Origin: Nereocystis luetkeana
Taxonomy: Eukaryota > Sar > Phaeophyceae > Laminariales > Laminariaceae
Reading direction: 5' to 3'
Assembly: GCA_031213475.1 (NCBI GenBank)
Contig: JARUPZ010000002.1
Location: 17,724,079-17,788,078 of the forward strand
DNA: 64,000 nucleotides
In this document: piece after piece, positions 45,120 through 54,999 of the stretch
Numbering within the stretch: the first letter of the stretch is position 1
How the letters are laid out: each line of letters starts with the position of its first letter
Made by a program: the position numbers and the translations under genes
Notes under the pieces: model-generated
What the model was told of the DNA's origin: nothing
What the model saw: only the letters and a program-made list of their open reading frames with translations
Database searches by the model: none

Positions 45120-45302
45120 GTTGACACAGCAGTTGGGATGTGCCCGTTAGTTTTCTCGGGTCGGTTCTTGCTGCCCAGCTTCCCACCTCCAACCTCACTC
45201 CTCACTCCTCACTCTCCGAGGAATTCCAAGTCCAGCAACCCCCCAGCGCTCCTAGTCTCCTCCTTTCTTTGGTGATCAACTTACCACCAGTAAATTACAA
45301 GG
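45120..45302 (+). promoter_or_regulatory. Conserved leader block of CAP gene C (probable promoter and 5' UTR exon)
   Basis: Homologous to the blocks of A and B: ACACAGCAGTTGGGATGTG, TCGGGTCGGTTCTTG, CCCACCTCCAACCTCACTCC, AAGTCCAGCAACCCCCCAGC and donor AAGGTGAGTTGTAGTGCTGC (donor GT at 45303). The ATG of gene C follows an AG acceptor at 49057, giving a probable 3.75-kb leader intron enlarged by repeats. Confidence 0.6.
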
Positions 45303-46022
45303 TGAGTTGTAGTGCTGCCTGTATGTAGTTGAAAAAAGACTGGGTCAACATTATTCTCGGCACCGGGTCCGTTAGGCAGACTTGACTTGTGCATTGCAGC
45401 ACAGACAGTGGTGGTAGAAGTTGCTGTGTGGTTAGCACCTGGTCCCGCGCAGCACTCAGCAATGCACCAACCAGCTGTCCGAATATATGCGACTGCCAAC
45501 CCAGGTAGGTGCAGCCGAGTCTGAGTCTCTGTCGACAACGGCGCCAGATACGTTTCTTTTCTCTGTGAATATGCCCGCGTATGTATCTGGAATCGCCGCA
45601 GGGTCGGTCTGACAGAAATATCTCGTCCAAAGCTTTATCTACTGCTGGCACAGGGCAGCTTCGAAGCCCATCGCTTTGTCCTTCTCAAGAGCAGAGCTCG
45701 TTGCGACGGTGCAAGTACTCCACAACAACTTATTCACAAACACAGTGCTCGTTACAAGATTGGATAGAGCTTGCGACATGTCTGCTCTCTATTATTCTTA
45801 CAGACTCTTAATAATAATAGCTGCCGTGGCAGAGGTTGAGCGATTTTCTTAATACGGTTGGCACACTGTCGCAATATGTCCCGAAGCCCACCGTACGGAC
45901 ATCTATACATGTATCGCATACGGGGTATCAAACCACCGGTACAACGCACTCATCGTTTGCTTTGGCTCAGTGTTGTTCTGCCGTTTCGTGCGTGTAATAT
46001 ATTCCAGTAGTGTCAATAGTAT

Positions 46023-46130
46023 TATTACGGTGGACCATAGTTAATAGGACCGATGGTATACATAAAAACCTATTTTTTAACTATTTTTACTAACAATATT
46101 TGGTCCTATTAACTATGGTCCCCCGGAATA
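46023..46130. mobile_element. MITE family 1, copy 8
   Basis: 108 bp. Arms TATTACGGTGGACCATAGTT and ...AACTATGGTCCCCCGGAATA, loop with ACTAACAATATTTGG. It lies in the probable leader intron of CAP gene C. Confidence 0.85.
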
Positions 46131-46976
46131 ATAGTAGTATTAATGCAACCGGGTACACCACACGTGGTGCAGTGTGTGTACAGCTGGCCGCGACAAAGAA
46201 TGTGTGCAAAAACGAACAACGTACGAATAGGGTTATACTTTTTTACCAGACAGAGTGCTTTCGAACTTGGTCCTACTACCTGGACTCGTAGTAGTCCCAC
46301 CCGTACCTTGATCCCATTCATTTAGCATCCTGCTTTTAAGACTCCGTAGGATTCGCCGCAGGCCGAAAGCGCGAAGCGCGAACCGTCTGTAGAATACCCC
46401 TACCAGGTACCTGGTATATAGTTATCGTGCCTTCGAAAACATTTTCGTGCAGGCCTGTGCAGCCCTGTGCAGCCAACTGTACATGCACCAACTTTGTACC
46501 GTTGTACACGTTTGGCATTGCACATCGCACATATGTACTCATCTGCATATTCTGCGGTGAATACCATCTACGGAGTATCTCTCAATGGAGATTATACCAG
46601 GTAGGTAGTATATTTTTAGGAACGTGAGCCATTCCGCAGACTCTTCGTTGAGTACGTATACAAAAACAAATTAAGACATTTATTTATGTACTCCGCATGT
46701 GCGTTCGGAGACTCTTTGTAAACATACGATGCGTGGTCGATGTCGTTGGATAGAAAAACGGAAGAACTCACTGTCAATAACACATCGTCAAATAAATACC
46801 AGCAGAGTACCTATTATTTCTTCCTGTTGCCGCATCTTTTTAGCTAAAACCGCACAGTACTGCATATTTATAGTATATTACCACGCATGTATGTGTAAAC
46901 ACTCCATTTTTCGTGGGCATATTTAGAGAGCCGCGGTGGAGCATAGGCAACCTCCTAGAAGATTGTTTTTGGTGTG

Positions 46977-47004
46977 TGTATGTATGTATGTATGTATGTA
47001 TGTA
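46977..47004. repeat. TGTA microsatellite
   Basis: About seven TGTA/ATGT tetranucleotide units, followed shortly by a GGCGGCCTACGCCGCC palindrome (about 47031-47046). Confidence 0.9.
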
Positions 47005-47420
47005 CGTATTACAAGGCGCTTCGCTCTGCGGGCGGCCTACGCCGCCCGCTACGCTCGCTCTGGAAGGAAAAAAGTACATAAAATTATGCGAAGTGACAGA
47101 GGTCCACGATTGAGTTTAGGTCGTAATTGAAAACCGGCGACTTGATAATGCCAAGAGTCCCGCCGCCATGCTTCAGGAACAAACAGCTCCGACGCCAGCT
47201 CGAATGCCATATATGCGCTTTGCGTCGCGGAAGTCGTACGTACGTACATACCCCAGGTAGCATACTGCCGTCTGTACTTATTTTCTTCTTTCGATATACT
47301 CTTATTATGTCTGTACTATGGCGAAAGCACAGCACGGCACAGCAGCAAAAAAAATGAAAATTAAACCGAAAACTCGGAAAGGGAAAAAAGTCCCCGTCCC
47401 CTCTCGTGTAATAATTTTCT

Positions 47421-48658
47421 GCCTGATTGGAACACCTTGCACCCGGTCGAAAAGAAGAAAAGAAAAAAACCGCACAGAAGAGCTTCTCTCTCAGCCTCGT
47501 ACGCCGTGTGCCCCTCTCACGACCACCTCGCTAACGATTCGGTCCGGGTAAAGCTTTTATCACTCTCTGCCACAATCAGCCCCGTCGCCCGCCTTGCGTG
47601 AAGCCCGGTGCTCACCGTGGCCGTCGTTCGCCAGCTCGATAACGTTGGTGTTCAAACTGCACACTCCTTCATTCAACTTCAGCGTGGTCGCAAAAATAAG
47701 CACCGCTTGAATAGTATCTTGCAATCCTGAAGGACCTTTATAAAATCGTACATACTCTATCAACAATCATAAATCGAAGCCAGACAAAGCCCGTTCATGC
47801 ATCCCTCGTGTCTCGAGGCACACGCGACGCCTATGCACGAAAGCGGCGACCGCGCTCCTTGCAACCTCCCCTCTACCCGCCAGCACCCGCTGATACCCGC
47901 GACGGCGCCGGGCTCTCCCGCCGTGCCGTGCTCGGAGTACACGCACGCACACGAAACGAAAGACGAAAAAAGGAAGAAAGGACGTGCCAAGAGAAATGGA
48001 GAAAACCAAGAACTGCTGGAAAGGTCCGGCAAGTAAGTAGTAATGAAAAGCGCCTGATTGGAGCACCTTGCACCCGGTCGAAAAGAAGAAAAGAAAAAAA
48101 CCGCACAGAAGAGCTTCTCTCTCAGCCTCGTACGCCGCCCGCCCCTCTCGCGACCACCTCGCTACCGATTCGGTCCGGGTAAAGCTTGTATAACTCTCTG
48201 CCACAATCAGCCCCGTCGCCCGCCCCGCGTGAAGCCCGGTGCTCACCGTGGCCGTCGTTCGCCAGCTCGATAACGTTGGTGTTCAAACTGCACACTCCTT
48301 CATTCAACTTCAGCGTGGTCGCAAAAATAAGCACCGCTTAAATAGTATCTTGCCCTCCCGAACGACCTTTATAAAATCGTACATACTCTATCAACAATCA
48401 TAAATCGAAGCCAGACAAAGCCCGTTCATGCATCCCTCGTGTCTCGAGGAACACGCGACGCCTAGGCACGAAAGCGGCGACCGCGCTCCTTGCAACCCCC
48501 CCTCTATCCGCCAGCACCCGCTGACACCCGCGACGGTGCCGGGTCCTCCCGCGATGCCGTGCTCGGAGAACACGCACGCACACGAAACGAAAGAAGAAAA
48601 AAGGAAGAAATGGCCGAGAAAACAAAGAACTGCTGGAAAGGTCCGGCAAGTAATGAAA
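47421..48658. repeat. 631-bp tandem duplication
   Basis: Two head-to-tail copies start at 47421 and 48052 (GCCTGATTGG). The second is about 607 bases long. They stay closely similar over landmarks such as CACCTTGCACCCGGTCGAAA, CTCTCTGCCACAATCAGCCC and AACTGCTGGAAAGGTCCGGC. Matching open frames exist on both strands in both copies (for example - strand with T-L-K-L-N-E-G-V-C-S-L-N), but small indels shift them, so coding is unproven. It lies inside the probable leader intron of CAP gene C. Confidence 0.85.
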
Positions 48659-49056
48659 GGAGGCGGTTTGGAAGTGGGAGCTCTGAGAGGCCAGGGATGC
48701 ACCAACCGAGCACGCTCAGGGGTTGTGATCTAAGTATGTAGTTCTATGTATGTACGTGTGTATATATATAACATACGTATGTTCTTGGGCATTTTCAATT
48801 TGGCGTAAAAAAGCGTAAATATCGTCTTCGGATGTGCTGTCTTACTTAGCGCCTGCCTGATGTCGACAGTGCACCTACTTAACAAGTTTACACGCACCAG
48901 GTCTTCAAGGATGTGATGGCGTACAAACATAGATGCCCCCGCCACCATATATACTGCTTTAATAGCACTCGGCCCGCTCTAAGCGCTTGTGTATTTTGTG
49001 GACGACGCGCCCTTATCTCCTGTTTGTCGTTCACTCCTCCTCGTACTGTGCTGTAG

Positions 49057-52000
49057 ATGCGGACTGCCGTGAGTGCCGTGTTATTTTTGGCGATGATGCC
49101 CCTCGGATTAATGGCAGCGGAAATTCAAGCCCCAGGTTACCGGACGTCCAACGTGCAGGATACTGTCGCCGGGAGGAAAGCCCAGCATGTGAGCTCGAAC
49201 TTGATTGCATGCGCGATAACCCGATTTTTGCTCGCTTCAGATTCCAGAAATCTCCGTTCGCGCATGCCTTTCAGCTTTTGTTATAAAAATGTGCAAACAT
49301 CCCGGCTGTGAGTGCGACCGATTGAATGATTGAAATTCAACTTCGTAAGCTGCGTGACACTCAGACACGCTCATCGGGCGCGCTTGTTCTATGCCAGGTA
49401 CTCTATGGTTTGTTTTCCGTCTCTCTCGGTTTACACATAAAATAAACTACTATTCAGCGATGGAGGAACAGGCCGCGAACACAAAAACCAGAGAGAGAAA
49501 TGTGACACAAAATAGAAATGAGACGCATCCGCCCCGTCAATGACCCGATTACCCAACGTAAACGTGTTCTAGCTGAACTCTGCATGAGTTACCTACGTGT
49601 GATATATCGAACACGCGCGCGACGACCCAAGGAAGTATTCAAATGCCCTCGAAGTGTCACACTGTGGTCCGGAAATAAATACAAACAAATTTGCTCAGGC
49701 GCATCCCAAATCCCAAATGAACTTGAAATACATGAGGCAACTACTATAGCTCATACACGCTTGGTGCGAGCGTTACTTCTGCAGTCCCAAGCAAATTATC
49801 GAGGGATTTAGCGATAGCCCTGCGTGACCATAATCTCTGCGAAGGAAGCAAACTTCCCCCCTCACTAGCTCAGGACTATCGCCCAATGAACATGGGTCGG
49901 CATCAGTTTAGCACGCCCCTTGACATAGCAAAACACATAGGGGGAGTGCAAGTTTATTTCGGGGGCTGAACAGCTATAGTCCTTCGACATATAGCTCACG
50001 TACACAGTCCTGGTGCCACTCTTAGACGCCCTTGACCACACCCGGAGCATACCTCCTCTCCTGCAGGGTAGAGGTATGTGAGACTCACCCGGAAAACCAG
50101 AGTTCTGGGCGAGCAAAAGTACTATTTCCGACTACTTTCTGGAGTATTTGTTGCCTTCATACGCCAATAAATGTGTTTTTTTACCTTCGTACACGTTTCA
50201 TCGAGATAAGTGTCTCTCCCTTTTAACTGTACCACCTGCCCGTGTACTCGCCCGTGTTATTATCGCACATCGGTTAACAGCGCCGCCTGCGGCGCGGGGG
50301 TGGTATGGGCGGGCGGGGGGGACGCGGGGGGCGGGGTGGACGTGGCGGCCGCGGCGACGATGAGTCCTCCGATGTACCATCTCCGTCACCCCCCACGAAC
50401 CTTCCCACCGACATGGAGACCTTGCTCGATCTGCACAACGAAGCCAGGTAAGCAAGCAGCCCTCCTACGTTAGCCTAACAGCAGGGGCTGCAGTGTGTCG
50501 GTTTTCATTGCCGAGCTAGACAATATAAATGTAATATGTACTGTATATTGTGTATGTCGACGGTATTCGAAGACCGAGCCCAAGGGTAGTAGTTGTCATT
50601 AAACCTAGCACACGTTTTGTGAGGTATTCGATTCTATCATTGCAGTACCACTATTATTGCAGCACGGATTCAACCGATAGTAACAACTCTCGTCTCACCA
50701 AGACAACCTACCCCGGCTCTTTTGTTTCGTTCGGTTCCGCTTCAAGGTGCCTGCACAACGCAGACCCTCTCACGTACAGCACCACGGTGGCCAACTCTGC
50801 CATGGTAAGATCCCTGCTGCTGCCGTGTTTCTGTGTCGTGACGCGTGGGCTTCCGCGCGATGCCTTGTTCTGTGGCCGTATACTGCTGCGGTGCATGAAG
50901 GCCACAGTTCTTATCAATTTTCGTGAAACGTTACTTGTGGTTGGACACCCTTCGCTTCGGCAGTTTGCTTCGGGTTACCGTTTTACGTGTGTTCCCAAAC
51001 ACATATATTCCTAGTAGCGATAGGTTCGCTACTGATAAGTACCCGTCACGGTGAACGTGCTGTCGGCATAACAACAACATATGCAGTACACGGTAGAGCG
51101 CTTGTCGATACATCACTCCTATGTGTGCCGTCTGCTTACGCAATACTTCTCCGCTGATTTACAGGACCACGCTCGAGTTCTGTCCAGTTCTTGCGGAGAT
51201 TTTTACCACAGCGAGAGCGAAGACCGCCACGGCTTCGGCGAGAACCTGTACATGTGCTGGGGGATGGGCTCCGGAAGTTGTTACACGCCCGAGGGGGCTA
51301 TGAACGGCCTGTGTGAGTGTGTATGCCCTCCGCTTGCAAGTAACCCGAAGGATATGTAAGTCATGAGACAGCGATGCCACGGCCGGGGGTGGGGGCCTAT
51401 TTGTGTAAGCTCTTCACATGAGGAGAAGCTCTCTCTCGCCCAAACGATTCTGAGACCCTTTTAGTACCGCAGCCCCGTGTTGGGGACCAACCACACAAAT
51501 TCCAATAATTTTGTCCCCAAAACAAGATCGCGGCAAAAAAACAGCTAATCTGAGTGCTACCATAGATAATTTCTCGACCAAAACATATCTGACGGACGGA
51601 GCTCCATTATTGTTTTACGACGAAGTATGCCATATTCGTTGTACCCGTAGGCCATGGGGTTGTTCGTCTTGGTTTTAACCTTCGTCGGTTAAAAGAGCAA
51701 TGCCCCTCTAGGGATGACGCTGGGAGGGCTCAACAACGCACCTGGAACATGAGCTGAAGAAGTTTGTTAGCGCACCGTATAGGCTAGACTCACGACGAAT
51801 GTACTACAGTAAACGTATACTACTAAGCGGTATACTAATTGTTTCTCACTTGAAGAGCTCAACCGGTCAGAAAATATTGCCTCAGAAGGCAAACAAGTGC
51901 AATCCCTAACCGTGGGGTTCTAGTATGGGTGAGGTAAGACAGCTCCTCGAGTGAAGAGCCTCAGACAAATCGGGAGATACCCTGTGAGCATGCGTCCTGA

Positions 52001-52862
52001 CGGGAACCTGGTAGGTGATCGCTCTATGAAGAGCTCAATCGCTCAGCATATAGCAAGGACGGTGAGTCGAGAGGAGCAGCCATGTCAATGACCCTGTCCA
52101 GTTGATTGGTCGAAGGGTGGCATGCGTCCTATACCTAACCTTTAGCTGCGAACTTGGTTGCTGTGTCGCTCGCCGTGAGGGCGCGAAGATGATGATGTCT
52201 TATTTTCTAATTTGACACGACCGAATCGCCCCTGTGGCCTCTTTCCGGGGCGATGGACGTGCGCTGGTGGCCGTGGCTGTGTTCACTCTCAGACGACGAA
52301 GAGATCAAGGTGGACGCGGTGACCGGATACGGCGGGCACGCCACCCAGATCCTGTGGAAGTCGACCACAGAGCTGGGCTGCGCCGAGGCGACCTGCGAGA
52401 AGGATTCGTACCGCTACGTTTACCTCGTGTGCCAGTACAACCCTCCGTGAGTAAACGCAATAGGTACCGTGTGTAGTGCCATGTCATTCGAGTTTTTGAC
52501 GATGGAGGGTGTCGGGCGGGGTCATATCCTCGTGGTGCTGAAATGTTCACCCATCTAAACCTTCCTGACGTGTTGGTCTAACAAAAGTCATCCGAGCGAT
52601 GCGCTAACGTCCGTTGCGCGTCATGTCCGCGGACGATAACATGCATAAACTTGGGGCTCTGATTCGCACAACGTGGAAACTGCCGTAGGGACAGCGTAGC
52701 GTCGGGGAGAATAGACATCTACACACGCTGATGGGCCTTTCATTGTTCGACGATTTTCCGTGCATCACTCCGATCGTTCTCCCGCCTGTGACGTACAGCG
52801 GCAACTACATGGCCATTGTTGAACAAGAAGTGGAACTGCCTGGAAATGGGAAGTCCTGTTGA
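49057..52862 (+). CDS. CAP-superfamily (PR-1/SCP-like) secreted protein, copy C
   Basis: Six coding exons give 240 residues: 49057-49188, 50281-50447, 50747-50804, 51165-51312, 52293-52446 and 52799-52862 (stop TGA). The signal peptide is M-R-T-A-V-S-A-V-L-F-L-A-M... with M-A-A near the cut. Residues ~45-91 are an Arg/Gly-rich linker (R-G-G-R-G-G units) then an acidic/Pro part. CAP landmarks: L-H-N-E-A-R, H-S-E-S (His134), G-E-N-L (Glu145), Y-x-x-E (Glu172), G-H-A-T-Q-I-L-W (His184), V-C-Q-Y-N-P-P-G-N and a C-terminal Cys. The tetrad is complete and the C-terminal P-P-G-N matches PR-1 proteins. Exon sizes and phases equal those of A and B, supporting the model. Confidence 0.9.
50281..50447 (+). 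other. Linker exon of CAP gene C (Arg/Gly-rich)
   Basis: Encodes R-R-L-R-R-G-G-G-M-G-G-R followed by G-G-R-G repeats, then G-D-D-E-S-S-D, a Pro-rich stretch, and L-L-D-L-H-N-E-A-R. RGG-type sequence is usual in RNA-binding proteins; here it lies just after a signal peptide. Confidence 0.85.
51451..51548. mobile_element. TTAA-type MITE (family 2), diverged copy
   Basis: ACCCTTTTAGTACCGCAGCC at the left and TTTTGTCCCCAAAACAAGAT on the right match the arms of the 60671 copy. The ends have lost the exact TTAA. It lies in the fourth coding intron of CAP gene C (51313-52292). Confidence 0.55.
51590..52060. repeat. Degenerate family 3 sequence
   Basis: GGCCATGGGGTTGTTCGTC, TTTTACGACGAAGT, GGGTGAGGTAAGACAGCTCC and repeated GAAGAGCTCAA words resemble the inner part of family 3 elements. 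Too scrambled to define ends. Confidence 0.35.
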
Positions 52863-52869
52863 GGTTACG

Positions 52870-54350
52870 CTCTATCGAAACTTCTATCGCCTAGAGATCA
52901 CCAAGGGGCAGCAAGGACCTCGCGTTGACGATGCAGGCTAGTATCCGACGACTCAATACTTCGGTCCGGATGGAACTAAAGCCAAAGTTGCGCAGATATC
53001 TGGGACTGCTAAACCTATCCGAGAACATGTTTGGACGAGGTCGTCGGCACCTGATTCATTGACATATATCGTATAAAGGTATGCCGATGTTGATAGTACT
53101 TGGCTTCGATGCGTTTTACGCCCTTCATGCGAAGCGTCGTTTTCCACCCATTAGCTGGGTATAGTCAAGTCGATCGGCTGGGTATAGACGTTAAGTGTTC
53201 GAACCCCGGCTACGTAATCGTTTCCGACCCCTGAAAGCGCGCAAGGGCGTCAGTTAGAAGAAGCGAATTCCATCGACTGGGAGTGGCAATAACGAGCCCT
53301 CTGTGCGATAAAATGTACCAGGTAAGGCATTTACCCGGAGGCAAGACGGAGGGCACCCGTGAACTCGGGAGCGAATCAATTGATACAATGTAAAAACAGC
53401 GGAATACGTGTTTTTTGTTATGTTTCTGTCCGCGCCCGAGCGCGCCTAAACGTTGGCCTCTGTCTGTTTTCTCCTCTCCGTGTTTCGCATTATCTTTAGA
53501 AGAACGGTGTTGCAGATATTGTTTGTTTTGTTATCCAGCCTGGCTCGTGTAGTATCGTTGTCATGACACGTCCGTCTGGTACCCGCGGCATACTTCTCGA
53601 CGTTCGCGGGGGTCTGTTTACCACGTATGACACCTGTCCATGTACCATCCTGGTAAAAGCGGCGTGCTCCGTATCTATGTTGTCACACGGCCCTCGTCAT
53701 ACAACTGTAGCACGGTTGCGGCTGTACGGTGTTCTGGTGCCCACGACAGTTTCCGGCATGTGTTCAGACAGACTGCTAGTCAATTATAAGGAATCCTGTC
53801 TTTATGAAAATAAAGCACGAAACGGCCGAATCCACGCGTGGGTCGCTGCATCGTGGTCATTTGTATTGTATGTGAAGCGGTATACGAAATATGGTGGTTG
53901 ACGAGGGTATTCCCCCCACGAAAGCCCTGGGGTGCTTGTACGTCAGATAGCGACTGGCTGTTCTCTAGTCTAGACTGTATGCTTGTACGCTCGTTTTTAG
54001 GACGGCTTGCGTCTTTTGCCCCTGTCATTGGCTGTGCAGTAGTGCCGTCGTCACACGATTTTAGGGCACCTGCGGCTGCCTCGCGGCATCTGTTTGTGTG
54101 AAGATTGATTGCTGTTTAAGACTTGGCAGTCGAAGGCCGTTCATAGCCGAGAAAACATAATGTGGAAATTTTTACGACATCGGCCGTTGTGCCGCACAAA
54201 CCACGGTGTGTGATAGCCGAAGGTATAAGCCACGGTACTAGATAGACGGTGGGATGCGCTGGGTTTCATTCGAAGGCTTTTTCTGCCTTGTCTCACTTGT
54301 AGATTGAAAAATCGTGATGCAGGCGCATCATGGCACCTTACCGTCGTAAG
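52870..54350. other. Intergenic stretch downstream of CAP gene C
   Basis: No gene recognised. Diverged blocks at 53558-53800 and 54037-54170 (TCCGTCTGGTACCCGCGGCA; GGCAGTCGAAGGCC...TAGCCGAGAAAAC) resemble the repeats downstream of gene A. TACCAGGTA occurs at 53316. Confidence 0.45.
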
Positions 54351-54356
54351 TTACGT

Positions 54357-54998
54357 CTACCGTCGCTTCGGATGGCGAAGCAGCAAAACCGGGGGTAGTA
54401 TTTCCGGGTTGTAAGGCTTCATTGTGATTGCACCAGCGCATAAAAAAAATGTTTGTTCGTCATGCATCAGATATGACTGAATGGAAATCATGGGATGAAG
54501 ACAGTTTAAAAAAGAGACAGCCGAGTAACCATAAGAATGAACGAACACAAGCGAAGGGAGGACAATGTAAAATCCGAAGCGACCACCCATTACGTCTCTA
54601 GGACAGGCAATAAAAAAAATCGCGCTCACGTGTAGGGCTTCCCCTTCAACAGCACCCTGCGACGTTTGGATGTCCGGTGACCAGCGCTTTGAGAATTTTG
54701 CTACCAGCATCCGAGCGGGGCAATCGCCTGGAAGAACACGGCACTCAATGTAGTTTTGCCAGTTGAGCTGCAACCCACTTTGAAAATAGTTGTGTAACCG
54801 ACGGGTATAGCCGCCGCAGTGGCACCCCTTGGCCGAGTAGGGTATTTGGCTAACGGGTACCCGTTTGGACACCCCAGGGTAAAGCACGGCGGGTTTGTTC
54901 AATAACCTCGGTACACTATCCCCCCTCAACCGGTGTACAACGTCTTCTGGACAAAGCCGGGGAGTGAGGGCCGTTTGGGGGTGCGACTGACGGAACAT
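54357..54998 (-). CDS. Unrecognised 213-codon ORF
   Basis: The longest - strand open frame in the window. It includes C-H-C-G-G-Y-T-R-R-L-H-N-Y and E-C-R-V-L-P-G-D-C-P-A-R, and a hydrophobic stretch (G-F-Y-I-V-L-P-S-L-V-F-V) in its second half. I know no family match. A GGGTACCCG palindrome lies inside it (54855-54866), which is also a repeat word elsewhere. It may be an exon or chance. Confidence 0.25.
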   Translation of the reverse strand: MFRQSHPQTALTPRLCPEDVVHRLRGDSVPRLLNKPAVLYPGVSKRVPVSQIPYSAKGCHCGGYTRRLHNYFQSGLQLNWQNYIECRVLPGDCPARMLVAKFSKRWSPDIQTSQGAVEGEALHVSAIFFIACPRDVMGGRFGFYIVLPSLVFVHSYGYSAVSFLNCLHPMISIQSYLMHDEQTFFLCAGAITMKPYNPEILPPVLLLRHPKRR

Positions 54999-54999
54999 A

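Noticed and set aside
47560-48334. Leucine-rich-repeat protein on the - strand of the 631-bp duplication
   Set aside because: T-L-K-L-N-E-G-V-C-S-L-N is faintly LRR-like, but there is no L-x-x-L-x-L-x-x-N pattern and no second repeat.
53155-53225. tRNA-like sequence with GTGTTCGAACCCC
   Set aside because: The T-loop word is good, but the T stem does not pair and no full cloverleaf can be drawn.
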